Shown in pieces: positions 25,315-36,285 of a DNA stretch of 64,000 nt (within the stretch, counting starts at the first letter, position 1; each line of letters begins with the position of its first letter). Position numbers and translations under genes: made by a program. The DNA is from Medicago truncatula. Lineage: Eukaryota > Streptophyta > Magnoliopsida > Fabales > Fabaceae. Below the pieces are notes generated by a model, which saw only the letters and a list, made by a program, of their open reading frames with translations, had not been told where the DNA came from and did no database searches. Where the stretch lies: assembly GCF_003473485.1 (NCBI RefSeq), contig NC_053044.1, positions 50,012,091 through 50,076,090 of the forward strand. Direction: 5' to 3'.

Positions 25315-25807
25315 ACATGTCAATGGGTACCCAATGAGTAGGGTACTACAGTGCTCTTCCTCATACCCGCGTTTGAAAATAATACTCATATCTGAGCCCG
25401 TATCCTCATGAGTAACAACTTTAGTCCCATTTCCTATACCTTAATGCTCATACGTGTATCCATTACCCGCAATTTAACTATGAAAAGATAATAAAAATAT
25501 CACACAATTGAAATAAAACGACGGTCTAAAATTTTTCAAATCAAATCATAAAATATACATATTTAGGTTTGGGCTTAAATAGCTAAATAAATTAATTAAT
25601 TATACATCAAAAATAAATAAATTATTTATAATTTTATATAAATATGTCTATGCGGGTTGCGGGGTTGGACAATATAATACCCTTATCCGTGCCCTACCCA
25701 TTTAAATTTGCGGGTAATTACTCGTACCCAAGCCTGAACTCAAGAAAGCAGGGTTTAACCCTACCCTTTGCGGGTACCCATCGAGCCTAGGTCCAATTGT
25801 CACCCCT
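25315..25807. mobile_element. hAT-type MITE
   Basis: Flanked by perfect AAGCTTAC repeats (25307-25314 and 25808-25815). The right end, read inverted, is AGGGGTGACAAT, a typical hAT terminus; the left end is a degraded counterpart (ACATGTCAATGGGTACCC). Subterminal GGGTACCC and GCGGGTA motifs recur in both orientations. Confidence 0.75.
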
Positions 25808-25874
25808 AAGCTTACATCACATATTTGATTTGGCTAGAAAGAAAGAGGAAAATTACAGCATCATATTCCCTATA

Positions 25875-26032
25875 TAGTCGCTCTTTAGGCACGTCAAATT
25901 TACTTCCGATCAAGTAGTAACTCTCGATCATTATGTTTGTGTGCGAAATCTGATGGATAGGAGCTTCCAACATGTTTTTTTTTTTTTTTTTATTTCAACA
26001 AGATAAACAATTTTGAGATGCCTAAAGAGCAA
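25875..26032. mobile_element. Short MITE with GCTCTTTAGGCA ends
   Basis: Inverted ends: CGCTCTTTAGGCACGTCAAA at the left against the complement of TTTTGAGATGCCTAAAGAGCAA at the right. A related copy with CAATAGGCATCTCAA ends lies at 29067-29196. Confidence 0.6.
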
Positions 26033-27580
26033 CTATCTATTTTGCTTTCGTAATTGATTGAATTTACCTCCAATTTAGTTAGGTATTTGAGTTGCTCTCT
26101 CGTTTGAGTTTTCTGAATACTGAAGTTAGGAGTCTTACATGGCTCATTGGACCCAAATATAACAATTGCGATCTATAAAAAGAAGATTTTTCTTTACGCA
26201 CATTTAATTGCTCACATGCACCTTAAAATGCTAAAAATATTTATGAGTCCTAATTTTCGTTCACTTGTGATAAGGAGATAACTTATGATCTCTACTTTTT
26301 AGATCGGTTCCTCATTTAACCGATTTAATTAACTAGATTGAATCCCCTCAAATGTTTCTTGGTTTTGATGTTCTTTTTTTGTTGTATATATTCATTCTAC
26401 AGGGAGCAAATTATATTTTTACCAAGAAATTATAATTTATACAAATAAAATGAATTAATATGTTTTCAAATTAATAACATCAATGAAGGCTTTTAAGATC
26501 GATGTCATTTGTAGCCTCTCTAAAAAGTCATACCTCACTATTTGAAACAATGAGACCCCATAGACCTAATTTATTAAATCGTTCAAATGAAGAATCGATC
26601 GAAAAGGTAGCAATCATGAGTAATCTCCTAATCACAAGCGAACAAGAATTAGAGTACAATGAGAGTATGTTTGGCATTTTGATGTGTCTGGGAGCACTCG
26701 AAGGTGCCTAATACTTTTGTTCTTTATATAATTTTAAAATTTTGATTCAATGATTATATTGACTCTTGACCCCAAAAAAATTAAGAATACAACAAAACTT
26801 TAATGGTAAATAGGTTTCTTTTGAGTATATTACTTATAAGTTATAATTTCAAGTTATCATTCAGGTGGTAACAATTATGTGTTGTGTCAATCCAAACATG
26901 ATTTTGTTTTGATTTCAATTATTTGTTTCTTTTTTTGGTAGTGTCTGGGGTTCGAACCCCAAACCTTACATATATCATGTATTTTACCAACTGAGTTAAA
27001 CTCACGGGGATCCAATTGTGTGTTTCTAACACTACTATAAAAAGTAAGAGAAACATGCATATAAATATATACAATATTACACGTACTGCAATGTTATGTT
27101 TACATGTGGAAGATACCCAATTTACCTAAACAAATATTTTGATATTAAAAATAATATGAGACGTTAAATGATCAAAGAACAATACAAATGACCCGTAAGT
27201 TGTCAACGGTCACCAACCCATATGACTAATTTTCCCGGGAAAAGAAACTTTGATTACGTTCACATTTTGTGCGTCTTTGCCAAACTATCCACGAAAATTC
27301 TTCTAGATATGTGTCCCCTTAATTGATCTAAACCAAAAAATCCATTTATATAATGAGATTTGACTGAAGTTTCTAAAAAAAGTATGTTACAATCGTACCC
27401 ATAACTAAGTCGTAACAATATTTAAATTAAGATTCAACAATTGGAAGATATGGTTCAGGCCATAATCTAATATAATAGTTAGTGGCCAAAGTCTTTGAGA
27501 GAGCATGTATGTAGACTTCTATGCTCTAAATATGAATACGTTAAGAGATTCTAATATTCTTATTCAGTATTAATTAGAAT
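26033..27580. other. Intergenic stretch with one SINE-like relic
   Basis: No host gene recognised. At 26933-27013 the minus strand reads as a tRNA-like head: A box AACTCAGTTGGTAAAATAC, B box GGTTCGAACCCC. A short T-rich run precedes it on the plus strand (an A tail in minus orientation). No target duplication was found. Confidence 0.4.
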
Positions 27581-27581
27581 A

Positions 27582-27932
27582 GGTAAATATCTTTTATATT
27601 TAGTATGTATCTTTATTAGAATATGTAAATATATTTTATATTCAATATTTGTCCAAAAAAAAAAACTTTTATATTTAGAATGTAAGATAATATTTTTCTT
27701 ACCTTTATCTTTGTAAACAAAAAAAAATGTAAGATAAATTTTCTTGTTTAATTCATTGCATGAATATGTATATATACAATAAAAGTTTTGACTGCTAAGT
27801 CGTTATGATCTTAACTATCGAATCATTATTGATTTAACTATCAAGATGTTATCAAATATAAAATATGCATATTGAATATAAAAGATATTCATATATTCTA
27901 GTAAAGATACATACTAAATATAAAAGATATAC
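27582..27932. mobile_element. Foldback MITE upstream of the phytocyanin gene
   Basis: The left arm (GGTAAATATCTTTTATATTTAGTATGTATC) and right arm (complement of GATACATACTAAATATAAAAGATATAC) are near-perfect inverted repeats. The core is AT-rich. It ends about 185 bp before the ATG of the phytocyanin gene, so it may form part of the promoter. Confidence 0.65.
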
Positions 27933-28052
27933 TTTTAACAATATTGTTCCATATGACCATATTTTCCAACCTTTGTGGGAAAATAACAGAAATGGATTGA
28001 ATTTGGAAACCCAATAGACTGGTTAGTTAATTAGTCATTGTTGAATCAGGTT

Positions 28053-28060
28053 TATATAAA
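28053..28060 (+). promoter_or_regulatory. TATA box of the phytocyanin gene
   Basis: TATATAAA about 60 bases upstream of the ATG at 28119, a normal spacing for a short leader. Confidence 0.55.
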
Positions 28061-28118
28061 CCAGTGAAATTGGAATTTACCATCAACTAATCATATCGTA
28101 AGTACAAATTAATTAAAG

Positions 28119-28781
28119 ATGCATAAACATATGGCTAGAATTTTAATCCAAGGAGTTATCTTCCTTGTGATTGCTTCAATGGTTGCAGGGTCAAGAAGCA
28201 AGGCCAGAACCAAAAGAAGCATCTTGGTTGGAGACTCTGAAGGTTGGCGTGCAGGCACTAACTACACTCAATGGGCCATCAAAAATAGCCCCTTCCAAAT
28301 AAATGACACATTGGGTATGTATCATCACAAATAATCAATTAACATTTTTGTTTTTTGACACTAACACAACACCAACACATTTAATTATATTTAATCACTT
28401 TGATTTTTTTTCAAATTATTATCAAAGGTCGCTGTGTGTCCATTGTTTGCGCATATATACATATTTTTTCTTCATCATTTGATTGATGGATTAATTTTGG
28501 TTTGTGCATACGTAAATAATGCAGTGTTCAAGTATCCCCCTACAGGAAATTCCACGGTTGTTCCCAGCGTTTACTTGCTACCGAATATGTGGAGTTACAC
28601 GACGTGTGAATTTAGAGGAGCAAAGTTGCTTGGTAGTGCTGATCAAGGTGGTGGTGAGGGGATAAAGATTGAGCTGAATCAATTGAAGCCTTATTACTTT
28701 GCCTCTGATGAAGGCAATGCCTATGACTGTATTGCTGGACTCACCAAGTTCATTGCTGTTCCATCTACACGTTCCTTTTAA
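28119..28781 (+). CDS. Phytocyanin/early nodulin-like cupredoxin lacking copper ligands (2 exons, 150 aa)
   Basis: Exons 28119-28314 and 28525-28781, joined in frame by GT-AG. The first 24 residues form a signal peptide (hydrophobic ILIQGVIFLVIASMVAG), so the product is secreted. A phytocyanin fold follows: ILVGDSEGWRAGTNYTQWA (35-53), NDTLVFKYPPTGNSTV (62-77), YLLPNMWSYTTCEF (82-95) and GLTKFIAV near the end. Cys93 and Cys134 would form the conserved disulfide. The usual blue-copper ligands are absent: the first His is missing from VPSVYLL, the Cys ligand is replaced by Ala/Ser (125-126), and the His before the last Cys is Asp133. It is therefore probably non-metal-binding, as in many early nodulin-like proteins. 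There is no GPI-type tail. The second ATG at residue 5 has a better context and could be the real start. Confidence 0.8.
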
Positions 28782-29066
28782 TTTAACCCTCATGGCCCAA
28801 TTGAATCAAGTTATTTCCTTTTAAGGTAGTTGAATTCAAAATATAAATAAAATGGATGGTTTCCATCTGTTTTTTCTTTCCTGGAGTATCGAAAGAAAAA
28901 AAATTATGTTTTTTATTGTGGTTTGTGCTACCTAGATAAATACGATGATGTATTTTTGTCTCTGTTACTACTAAAATAAAACTGCAGTGGGTATTTTATG
29001 GATGTTGATTTTGTAAACTGTGTTCAGGGCTTCACATTGAAGGACTATGGACGTTTTGATGGTTGA
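28782..29066 (+). other. 3' UTR/flank of the phytocyanin gene
   Basis: The sequence after the TAA has AATAAA at about 28845 and 28975, either of which could direct polyadenylation. Confidence 0.4.
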
Positions 29067-29196
29067 TCAATAGACATCTCAAAATTGTTTATCTTACTGA
29101 AAATAGTTAATCGAGAGTTAGGATCCAATCGAATTTTACACACAAAATTAACCGATCAGGAGAGAAATTGAGATGCCTATTGAACAATTAACATTT
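29067..29196. mobile_element. Short MITE related to 25875-26032
   Basis: Inverted ends TTGATCAATAGACATCTCAAA and the complement of TTGAGATGCCTATTGAACAA. The adjacent AATTGTTTATCTTACTGAAA matches the complement of the inner right side of the 25875 copy. Confidence 0.6.
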
Positions 29197-29975
29197 TCAT
29201 TACTTTAGGCCCAGGCTGAATCAGGAAAAGCTTACTATGCCACATATTAGATACCTATCAGCTATCACATATGTGTCACTATATTCATGTTCTATAAATG
29301 GAAAATGATACATTAAAAAGGACAGTAAACTCGTAAGAGGGAATAAGTTTCTTGTCATTATTATTGACAAGCTATTGACATATTGTTGTGTTGGATATAA
29401 ACCAAAACAAAACTTTTCAAGTAGGTAATAAGTTTAAATTCTAAAATTTATTCCTCAAGTGGTAAACAAGTTCTAGTAAAGGAAGAATAATTAGAGAACT
29501 CAAATTCAAACATGGTTTTGTAACAACTTTTTAGTGAGGTCTTCCTGCTAAACTTTGAGTTATAATGGCTCATTTCTCCCAAAACTTAAGAGTTAAAAAA
29601 TATATACATTTATTCTAATTTAAACCTCAATAGGGGTCAAGAATTCATATTTCAGCTATTAAAAGTTAATTCATATTGGGTCAAGATTTATCCAGATTGA
29701 ACCCATGTGCCAAAGGTTATGAAGCAAACACGTCAAACGTTGATCTATTGATCACAATGAGTATCTCACGATGCTTTTGATGAATTTCCTTCTAATTCTC
29801 CTAAAGAGTGTTGGGTTAGGAGAGAAGTTTGGAGGATTATCACATTAGATCAATAGCAATCATACAAAGAGAATTGAACACCACATTTTAACTCAAAATT
29901 AAATCTTAAAGCGTTAGATTCTCTCATTTATAGTGTCAACATACACTTTTCTGTTTAAAGTGGGATCCCCGCGCT

Positions 29976-30006
29976 ACCCGTGCTGTAGCACGTGTATCTT
30001 GACTAG
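29976..30006 (+). mobile_element. Helitron 3' terminus (plus orientation)
   Basis: Hairpin ACCCGTGCTGTAGCACGTGT, then ATCTTGA and CTAG followed by T, the canonical Helitron 3' end. The 5' TC end of this copy was not located. Confidence 0.5.
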
Positions 30007-30988
30007 TTCTCTTGGAAGCAAGATATACATATTTGTATACTACCTCACACTTACCTCATCTCTCGGTGACTTGAGCATTTTAGGGCTTTCATAAACACTA
30101 CCCCACCAAAGAGCTATCATCGGTCGTCCTTTGTCGCGCTTCAACGTCATTCAAGATCTACTGTAATCGAGCAAATTTTTCAAAGACCACCTAGTTAAGA
30201 TTGGACAATATTTATTTGACTTAAATCAACGTGAGAGCAAAGAGGTTGTGAGAGTATTAACAGGAGTGTTATTTCCCTATTTTGCACTAAACTCCTTTTT
30301 TTATGAACTAGACTCTAACCCGTGCATCTGGGTTTTGTACAGTTTCATATATAAATTATCAAATTGGCTATATTATTATTTGTAGAGTTACGTTTAAACT
30401 CAGAAACAATCAAATTAAGTGACAATTGAAATTGATCGACATGCACAATCTCAAAGAAGCAAATTAGCAACATTTAATTTGCATCAACAAAAATGAATAT
30501 GAAATCAAAGTCGTTACTTTGCCAATACAAAATAATGTTATAGTCTACTATAGTGATTTTTGCAAATAAAAAGTCAGAATAAACAGTTTCAAGTAATATA
30601 ATATAAGAGAAACAAAGAGGCCGACAAATTTACAGAAAAAAAGTGAAGTTTCTAATAATAAAATTATCATCTAGATCAGTCAAATTATCTACAATTTTAA
30701 AGATGCAACTTTAATATCATAAAACGTACACAAAAAAAAAAAATGACTGTTATGAGAGAGAGGAAACCGCTAAGGCGGTTCCGGCTTTAAAAAAAAATGT
30801 TTTAGTCATGTATTTCATTTTTGGAAGCAACAATATTTAAACAAAAATAGAAGTGGCACAGTGGTTATAGTTGTAAAGTGTAAGCATAGGGTACCTGGTT
30901 CAATTCCTTGCAAACTCTTTTTTTTCATTAAAGTTACTTAGGTCCATCAAAAAAGACGGGATTAATTAGGGCAAACTTATCAAAACTA

Positions 30989-31019
<31 letters not shown>

Positions 31020-31053
31020 CACTAGACCATCCACCCGTGCTGTCGCCCGGGTC

Positions 31054-31575
31054 ATATTAATTGAAAACAAAACATGCAAATATATTGAGAATAAAAAGTG
31101 CTTGCGGTACAAAATAAAAAGTTTACGATAAAATTACAATAAAAGAAGACATTAGGTTGGTAGATTGCGGAAAATCTCCTTGTAAACTACATTCGAAGTG
31201 TTATCCATGCTTTTGCCATTCTCATCGGTCATTAAAATATTCAAACCACTCCTGGAGGTCACTCTGGATATTGCGACATAAAGCTGACCATGAGAGAATA
31301 CGGGTTGAGGACGATATTAATTGAAAACAAAACATGCAAATGTATTGAGAATAAAAAGTGCTTGCGGTATAAAATAAAAAGTTTATGATAAAATTACAAT
31401 AAAAGAAGACATTAGGTTGGTAGATTGCGGAAAATCTCCTTGTAAACTACATTCGAAGTGTTATCCATGCTTTTGCCATTCTCATCAGTCATTAAAATAT
31501 TCAAACCACTCCTGGAGGTCACTCTGGATATTGCGACATAAAGCTGACCATGAAAGAATACGGGTTGAGGACGAT
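31054..31575. repeat. 260-bp tandem direct duplication in the Helitron 3' region
   Basis: Sequence from about 31054 to 31313 recurs at 31314-31575 with only a few substitutions and an offset of exactly 260 bp. It covers the end of the helicase frame and its 3' flank. Confidence 0.85.
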
Positions 31576-31711
31576 ACACAACCACTTGTTTGAGTGATTG
31601 TCCTTGACTCTTGTTGATTGTCATTGCAAAACATATAGATAGAGGAAACTGTCTGCGTTGGAACTTAAACAGTATCCTTGTATCCGACGGTGTTAGCGAC
31701 AGCCACTTCAA
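31164..31711 (-). pseudogene. Helitron PIF1-like helicase C-terminal fragment
   Basis: The minus strand from 31711 encodes RILFKFQRRQFPLSICFAMTINKSQGQSL, VVVYRPQPVFFHGQLYVAISRVTSR and SGLNILMTDENG. These are the last helicase motifs (the FAMTINKSQGQS and LYVAISRV signatures) of plant Helitron/PIF1 helicases. The upstream domains are missing. The last part is duplicated by a 260-bp tandem repeat, so the final coding block occurs twice (31164-31310 and 31412-31570). Confidence 0.8.
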
Positions 31712-32658
31712 TATGATTTTTGTTCATTAAAAGAGATGTATAAATGCATTCAACAATGGCTGCAACAGGATCACCTGAACGATGCCTCATATTAGTGGTT
31801 AGAGTTAACACTTACAGTGATTCTAGAGTGGTGAAGAATTAATGCTAGCATGAAGGAAATTGGAAGCATATAAGATGCTCTAAGTGATTTTGAAAAGTAA
31901 ACAGAGAAGGGTGTTTTGTAAAATGCACTAATAAAGAAAACCTTCATGAGTTATAGATTAACAACCCCTATCTATTCCATTATTTTTTATTGGATCACAT
32001 TAATGACATAAGAATAATCACCGCGTTTTACGCAGATTAGCCTAACTTATATAAAGAAAAATTTATATAGAACTGAATTCTAACTACTAAAATGAATAAA
32101 AAAGAATATAAGTTAATAAGGATTTCCTAAAAAAAACCAAGTCATGTAAGCTTAAAATATCCTTTTTAAAGATACTAAAACAGAAGAAATGTTCTATTCA
32201 ATACAAATAGCATACGTGACATAAATTCCAATTTGTTGCTATATTGTAAAGTTGGTGGCATATGCATGAACACCGCGATTGATGATTATATCTGTAAATA
32301 ACGAAGATGAGTTGGCATTATCAATACCAAGTATCTATACACCTGCATTAAGATACAGGAGTGAAATGCTTTTAGAAAGATCATGTCATAAAATCGAATA
32401 GTTGCGGCAATTAACGGTGGTATGGTGCCTTATAATGATAAAAGACATTCACTAAATGAGTTAAATACTTCAAGAAACGATAAAATTCGAATTAAACAAA
32501 ATAAGGATATGAAATGTCATACACCATAACCGGCGCTTAAAGGAAAACGAACAAATAGTACTTCAAGAAACAAAAACAATAGAGAAAAATACATAAACAA
32601 AAATTTCTAGGCAATTGTAAAATTAATATAATTAAGGGACTGCATCATGACACTCATC

Positions 32659-32913
32659 CTAATTTTTAGGCTCAAGCTTCACACACTTCAGTTTGATAGA
32701 TTCTGTGGCAGATTCGTCCCCATCCAACTTATAAGCTGTCACATCTGAAACACCTTTCTCAGCTGATCTTTTCCATACAACTTTGCTGCAAGGCGTCTGT
32801 TCATCCTCTTTCTCACGATCATTAACCTGGATGACATCAGTGTCCTTTTGATTAACGGCAGACTTGGATGAATCAATGCCCTCAACCTTCATGATACAAT
32901 AAACAACATTCAA
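32659..32913 (-). pseudogene. RPA1-like C-terminal exon of the Helitron
   Basis: The minus strand encodes VEGIDSSKSAVNQKDTDVIQ, TPCSKVVWKRS and LKCVKLEPKN then a stop. This acidic, linker-like tail resembles the end of Helitron-associated replication protein A-like proteins. The assignment rests mainly on its position next to the RPA-like exon at 33646-33739. Confidence 0.5.
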
Positions 32914-33645
32914 TTATCATGAGCAGCTCGGAATTGAAGGCGTAGGGCGCACAATATAAAACAATTATTTTATAACTGCGGTTATTTTAGAATAAATAAA
33001 AAACATTATAGAAATTAATTGTTTTTATGCAAATATTACTATAAGACAGAACTTTACAAATAAATATATGATGCACAGTTATTAAATTTACTAATGAATT
33101 TCTTAACATAAATGCTACATGAATTACAGACGCACATTTTTCTTATTAGTTTCTCTATACCTTAAATCTTAGATTATATAATATCATAGCAGTTAAAAAT
33201 AAAAAACTATTTGACAGTGTTTCTGTAACATTAAATAAGCTCCGGATTTAATAGCAGTAAAAGTAGAGTGAATTGATCACAAAGTAAACACGGTTGGAAT
33301 CAACACTATAACATAAGATTAATGTTGCTTGGTAGCCGTAACAACAAAATAGCGGTGACATAGTCCGCAAAAAATCAAATCCTAAACTGGTTCATCTATT
33401 TTGCTATCATTGTATGTATATGTTTATGACTGCATTTTTAAAATCAATATACCTGAGTTGGAACAGTGATTGACTGCATAAAATAAAAGCTATGATTATA
33501 AACAGTGCGCATAAACTGTGATTATTAGAATAAGGATATGGTATCGACATAGCACCTTGATATTATGAAATACCATGAACCTTTTTATCATATCCACATC
33601 ATCCATCATCAGTGATTCGCTTCACCACATAGCTATGTCAATTAT

Positions 33646-33739
33646 GTATAAGATTTCCCTCAGCTACTTCAACTTTGAACAACATATGTTTCCCATAGAA
33701 AATATCCAGCTCGGAAGGGAAATCACTTGCATTGTTTTG
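33646..33739 (-). pseudogene. RPA1-like exon remnant (OB-fold region) of the Helitron
   Basis: After a TATATGCAG acceptor, the minus strand reads NNASDFPSELDIFYGKHMLF then KVEVAEGNL before a stop. This matches the conserved Gly-Lys-x-Met-Leu-Phe-Lys-Val region of RPA1 C-terminal domains. No donor is apparent, and the frame is broken downstream. Confidence 0.6.
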
Positions 33740-34061
33740 CTGCATATAGACAGGAATAATGTTACACATATGGTATTAGATAACGATATCAAAGACACAT
33801 GTAAATTAGTAGAAAGTTTAGTATTAGTTAAAATTATAATCACCGCTATTTAGCAGCACTTGGTAACAAATAACAGTGATTAAACAGTGACTAATATTGC
33901 AAGATTTTAAACTGTCATTAGTTAAAAATCAATTACTACATGCATATATTAAATAAGTTTGTTCTTATGAGCATGTGCTTCTATACCTGCCTTTGTTTAA
34001 AAAAATGAAAAAATAATTTGCCGCTGTAGCCATAATAAACATTAGATGCTTCGCCACATAC

Positions 34062-34170
34062 CTTTGTAGAGTAGTAATTCCCAACTTGCTTCTTCTCTGC
34101 ATTGAACCGGACACCCTTTGCAGTCGTAGAATTGCATCCTCCACACCATATATTATAAGGCATCTCAAAC
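34062..34170 (-). pseudogene. Captured exon of a CWC16/Saf4 (CCDC130-like) splicing-factor gene
   Basis: A 109-bp exon on the minus strand flanked by an acceptor (ATTCTTTCAG) and a donor (AAG/GTATGTGG). It encodes FEMPYNIWCGGCNSTTAKGV plus RFNAEKKQVGNYYSTK, the signature zinc-binding block of Yju2/CWC16-family spliceosome-associated proteins, with a CxxC. Family members usually have Met-Ile where this has Thr-Thr. No neighbouring exon was recognised, so it is a transduplicated fragment inside the Helitron. Confidence 0.8.
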
Positions 34171-34379
34171 CTGAAAGAATGATCATTATATAATATGGAA
34201 TAAAAGGTAATAAAATAAAATAGCCCAGATTGGAAAAGGAGGCCAACTGGTTCAGCTCTTTCAGGTGTACACACAAATCTAAATTAAAGCATGCAGTGAA
34301 ATACACAAACCATATAACACGCCAGTAAGTAGCAGCACTACGTAAGATCATATAAAGTAGACTATCCCTTTCGATCATA

Positions 34380-36130
34380 ATGGACCATTAAATTGGTCAA
34401 AATTCATAAATCATGAAACATATCAAATACTTTTTAGATATGGGACACTATGATACACGGAGTATTAATATTATAAGAGATCCCATACTTTAATTGTTGT
34501 CACACTTTGTTTGTCATGAAACACGGAGTATTACAACCAAAGTTCAGTATGCTATTAGCGGAACATATAGAACAAATTATTAGCGTTCATTACTTTGTTT
34601 GTCAAGCAGTTTATGGACAAACTTTGTCATCCATCTTCATTAATGTGATATGTCAAACATCCTATATTAAACTAAAAACAAAAAAATCACCCGTAGAAAA
34701 ATGATGGAATTAAACACAACAAAAGTCACACAAAGTATCATTTTCAGTTAGAATATCATGTTGGAATTCCAAATCTAAGTGTCAAAAGAAATTGAAAAGG
34801 AAAAAGGGAGGTTCTCAAACCTCACAAAGGTCTTGCTGCTTTTTTGTCTGCTCTCGTGGAGCTTCCACTTCAGCTCGTCGGTGACACATGACAGGAGAAT
34901 TTGTTGTGAGCCGAACGTGCAGCAAAAACTATTATTCCCTATCTGGGAAATGGATTTGAAACACTGTCAAAAAGTAAACAAAATTTATTAGTTGAAGAAA
35001 TGTGTTCAACATGAGTTATTACCTTTTCCTTGACTTGATTAAGAAATGCACATAGGAGAGGTGTCATATTCTGAAATTGGAGAAAAAACAACCCTAAGTT
35101 AATTTTAAATTCCAATCATAATGAGAGTTATTACCTTTTCCATGACTTGATTAAGAAATGCACATAGAAGAAAATAAGAATGTTGTACCAAAAAAATAAA
35201 AAATAAGAATGAGGATTGCCTCAAGTAAGTTCTTGTGATCTTTTTATCGAACAATTATAATGCAAAGTAGATTTCATCAAACTGAATGACTCATAGTTGA
35301 TACTAAATTTCAAACAACTAATAATATCAAATTCAATTTCTATAATTTTGAAACCCATTCTATGACTGATTCCGTACAGGTTTGACTACTACTAACTACA
35401 ATTTTGAAATCCCTCTATGGCTTCACTATAAAATTTGTAAACGGTCACTCTATCAGACACAAAGCAAATCAAAATTCTAACATCAACATTAACAAAATCT
35501 ACACCAGAATCAAGATTATCACCAATTTTATAATGAAAACCTAGAATAAGACCGGAAGTAATAGATTTTATAGTGATAATCTACATCAGCTTTGAATAAA
35601 TTGCTTCCTGATTCAGACAGCTCCTGCAAACATCCTTTAATTTTACTATCCAATAACCAAAAGAAACGAAAGCAAAAAAATCACATTGGTAAACAAATTA
35701 TAAAAACAGTGATATACAACCTGTTAAAACAAAAGAGATTCTACATTGACAAATGCATCTGTCAAAATACATAGCTTCAACATTCTGAACAATTTTGGTT
35801 GAACTAAACAGAGCCTCCGTTCTTTTTACCACTTTTTATTCTCAAAAATACCATTGTTTGTTCAATATAACAACAAAATACAAAATTCACTTAATTTAAC
35901 GTTAAATCAAATAAACTTAAATAAACCCAGATATTTAATTCTAAAATTAACAAATTAGCATACATCAGATTGGGATAGATTGAATACCTGGAGAAATGAA
36001 ATTAGGTCAGCAAAATCAATGTATTTTCATGGGTTAAAACCAACAGATCGAGATGCAGAGGATTTCGAGATCTGGATTTGATGCGAGATGAATATGAATA
36101 TGTTCACTCTCGACTCACGGTCTCGTGGTG
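34380..36130. other. 5' half of the inner Helitron without recognised genes
   Basis: AT-rich. It contains a direct repeat of about 44 bp (GTTATTACCTTTTCC..TGACTTGATTAAGAAATGC) at about 35018-35062 and 35129-35172. The minus strand near 34800-34950 has a short open stretch (LLSCVTDELKWKLHESRQK) that I cannot assign. Possibly captured host sequence. Confidence 0.4.
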
Positions 36131-36159
36131 GTTTACGGAAGGTGGCCGGAGCTTGAGTC

Positions 36160-36285
36160 GATGAGGATGAAGAGCAGAGCATCGACTGGGAGAGGAGAAG
36201 AGCAGCATCGACTGAAGAGGAGAGGAGAAGAGCAGAGCATCGACTTGGAGAGGAGAAGAGAAGTGACTGGGAGAGAATGAGGGAG
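36160..36285. repeat. Minisatellite in the Helitron 5' region
   Basis: Three to four imperfect units of about 30-40 bp built from GAAGAGCAGAGCATCGACT and GGAGAGGAGAA. It is purine-rich and GC-richer than its surroundings. Confidence 0.7.

Noticed and set aside
26933..27013. Possible minus-strand tRNA gene
   Set aside because: A-box and B-box words are present but the cloverleaf stems do not pair and there is no clear anticodon arm; it fits a SINE relic better.
33965..34378. Minus-strand 137-codon frame as an intact gene
   Set aside because: It reads through intron-like sequence in a different frame from the conserved CWC16 exon.
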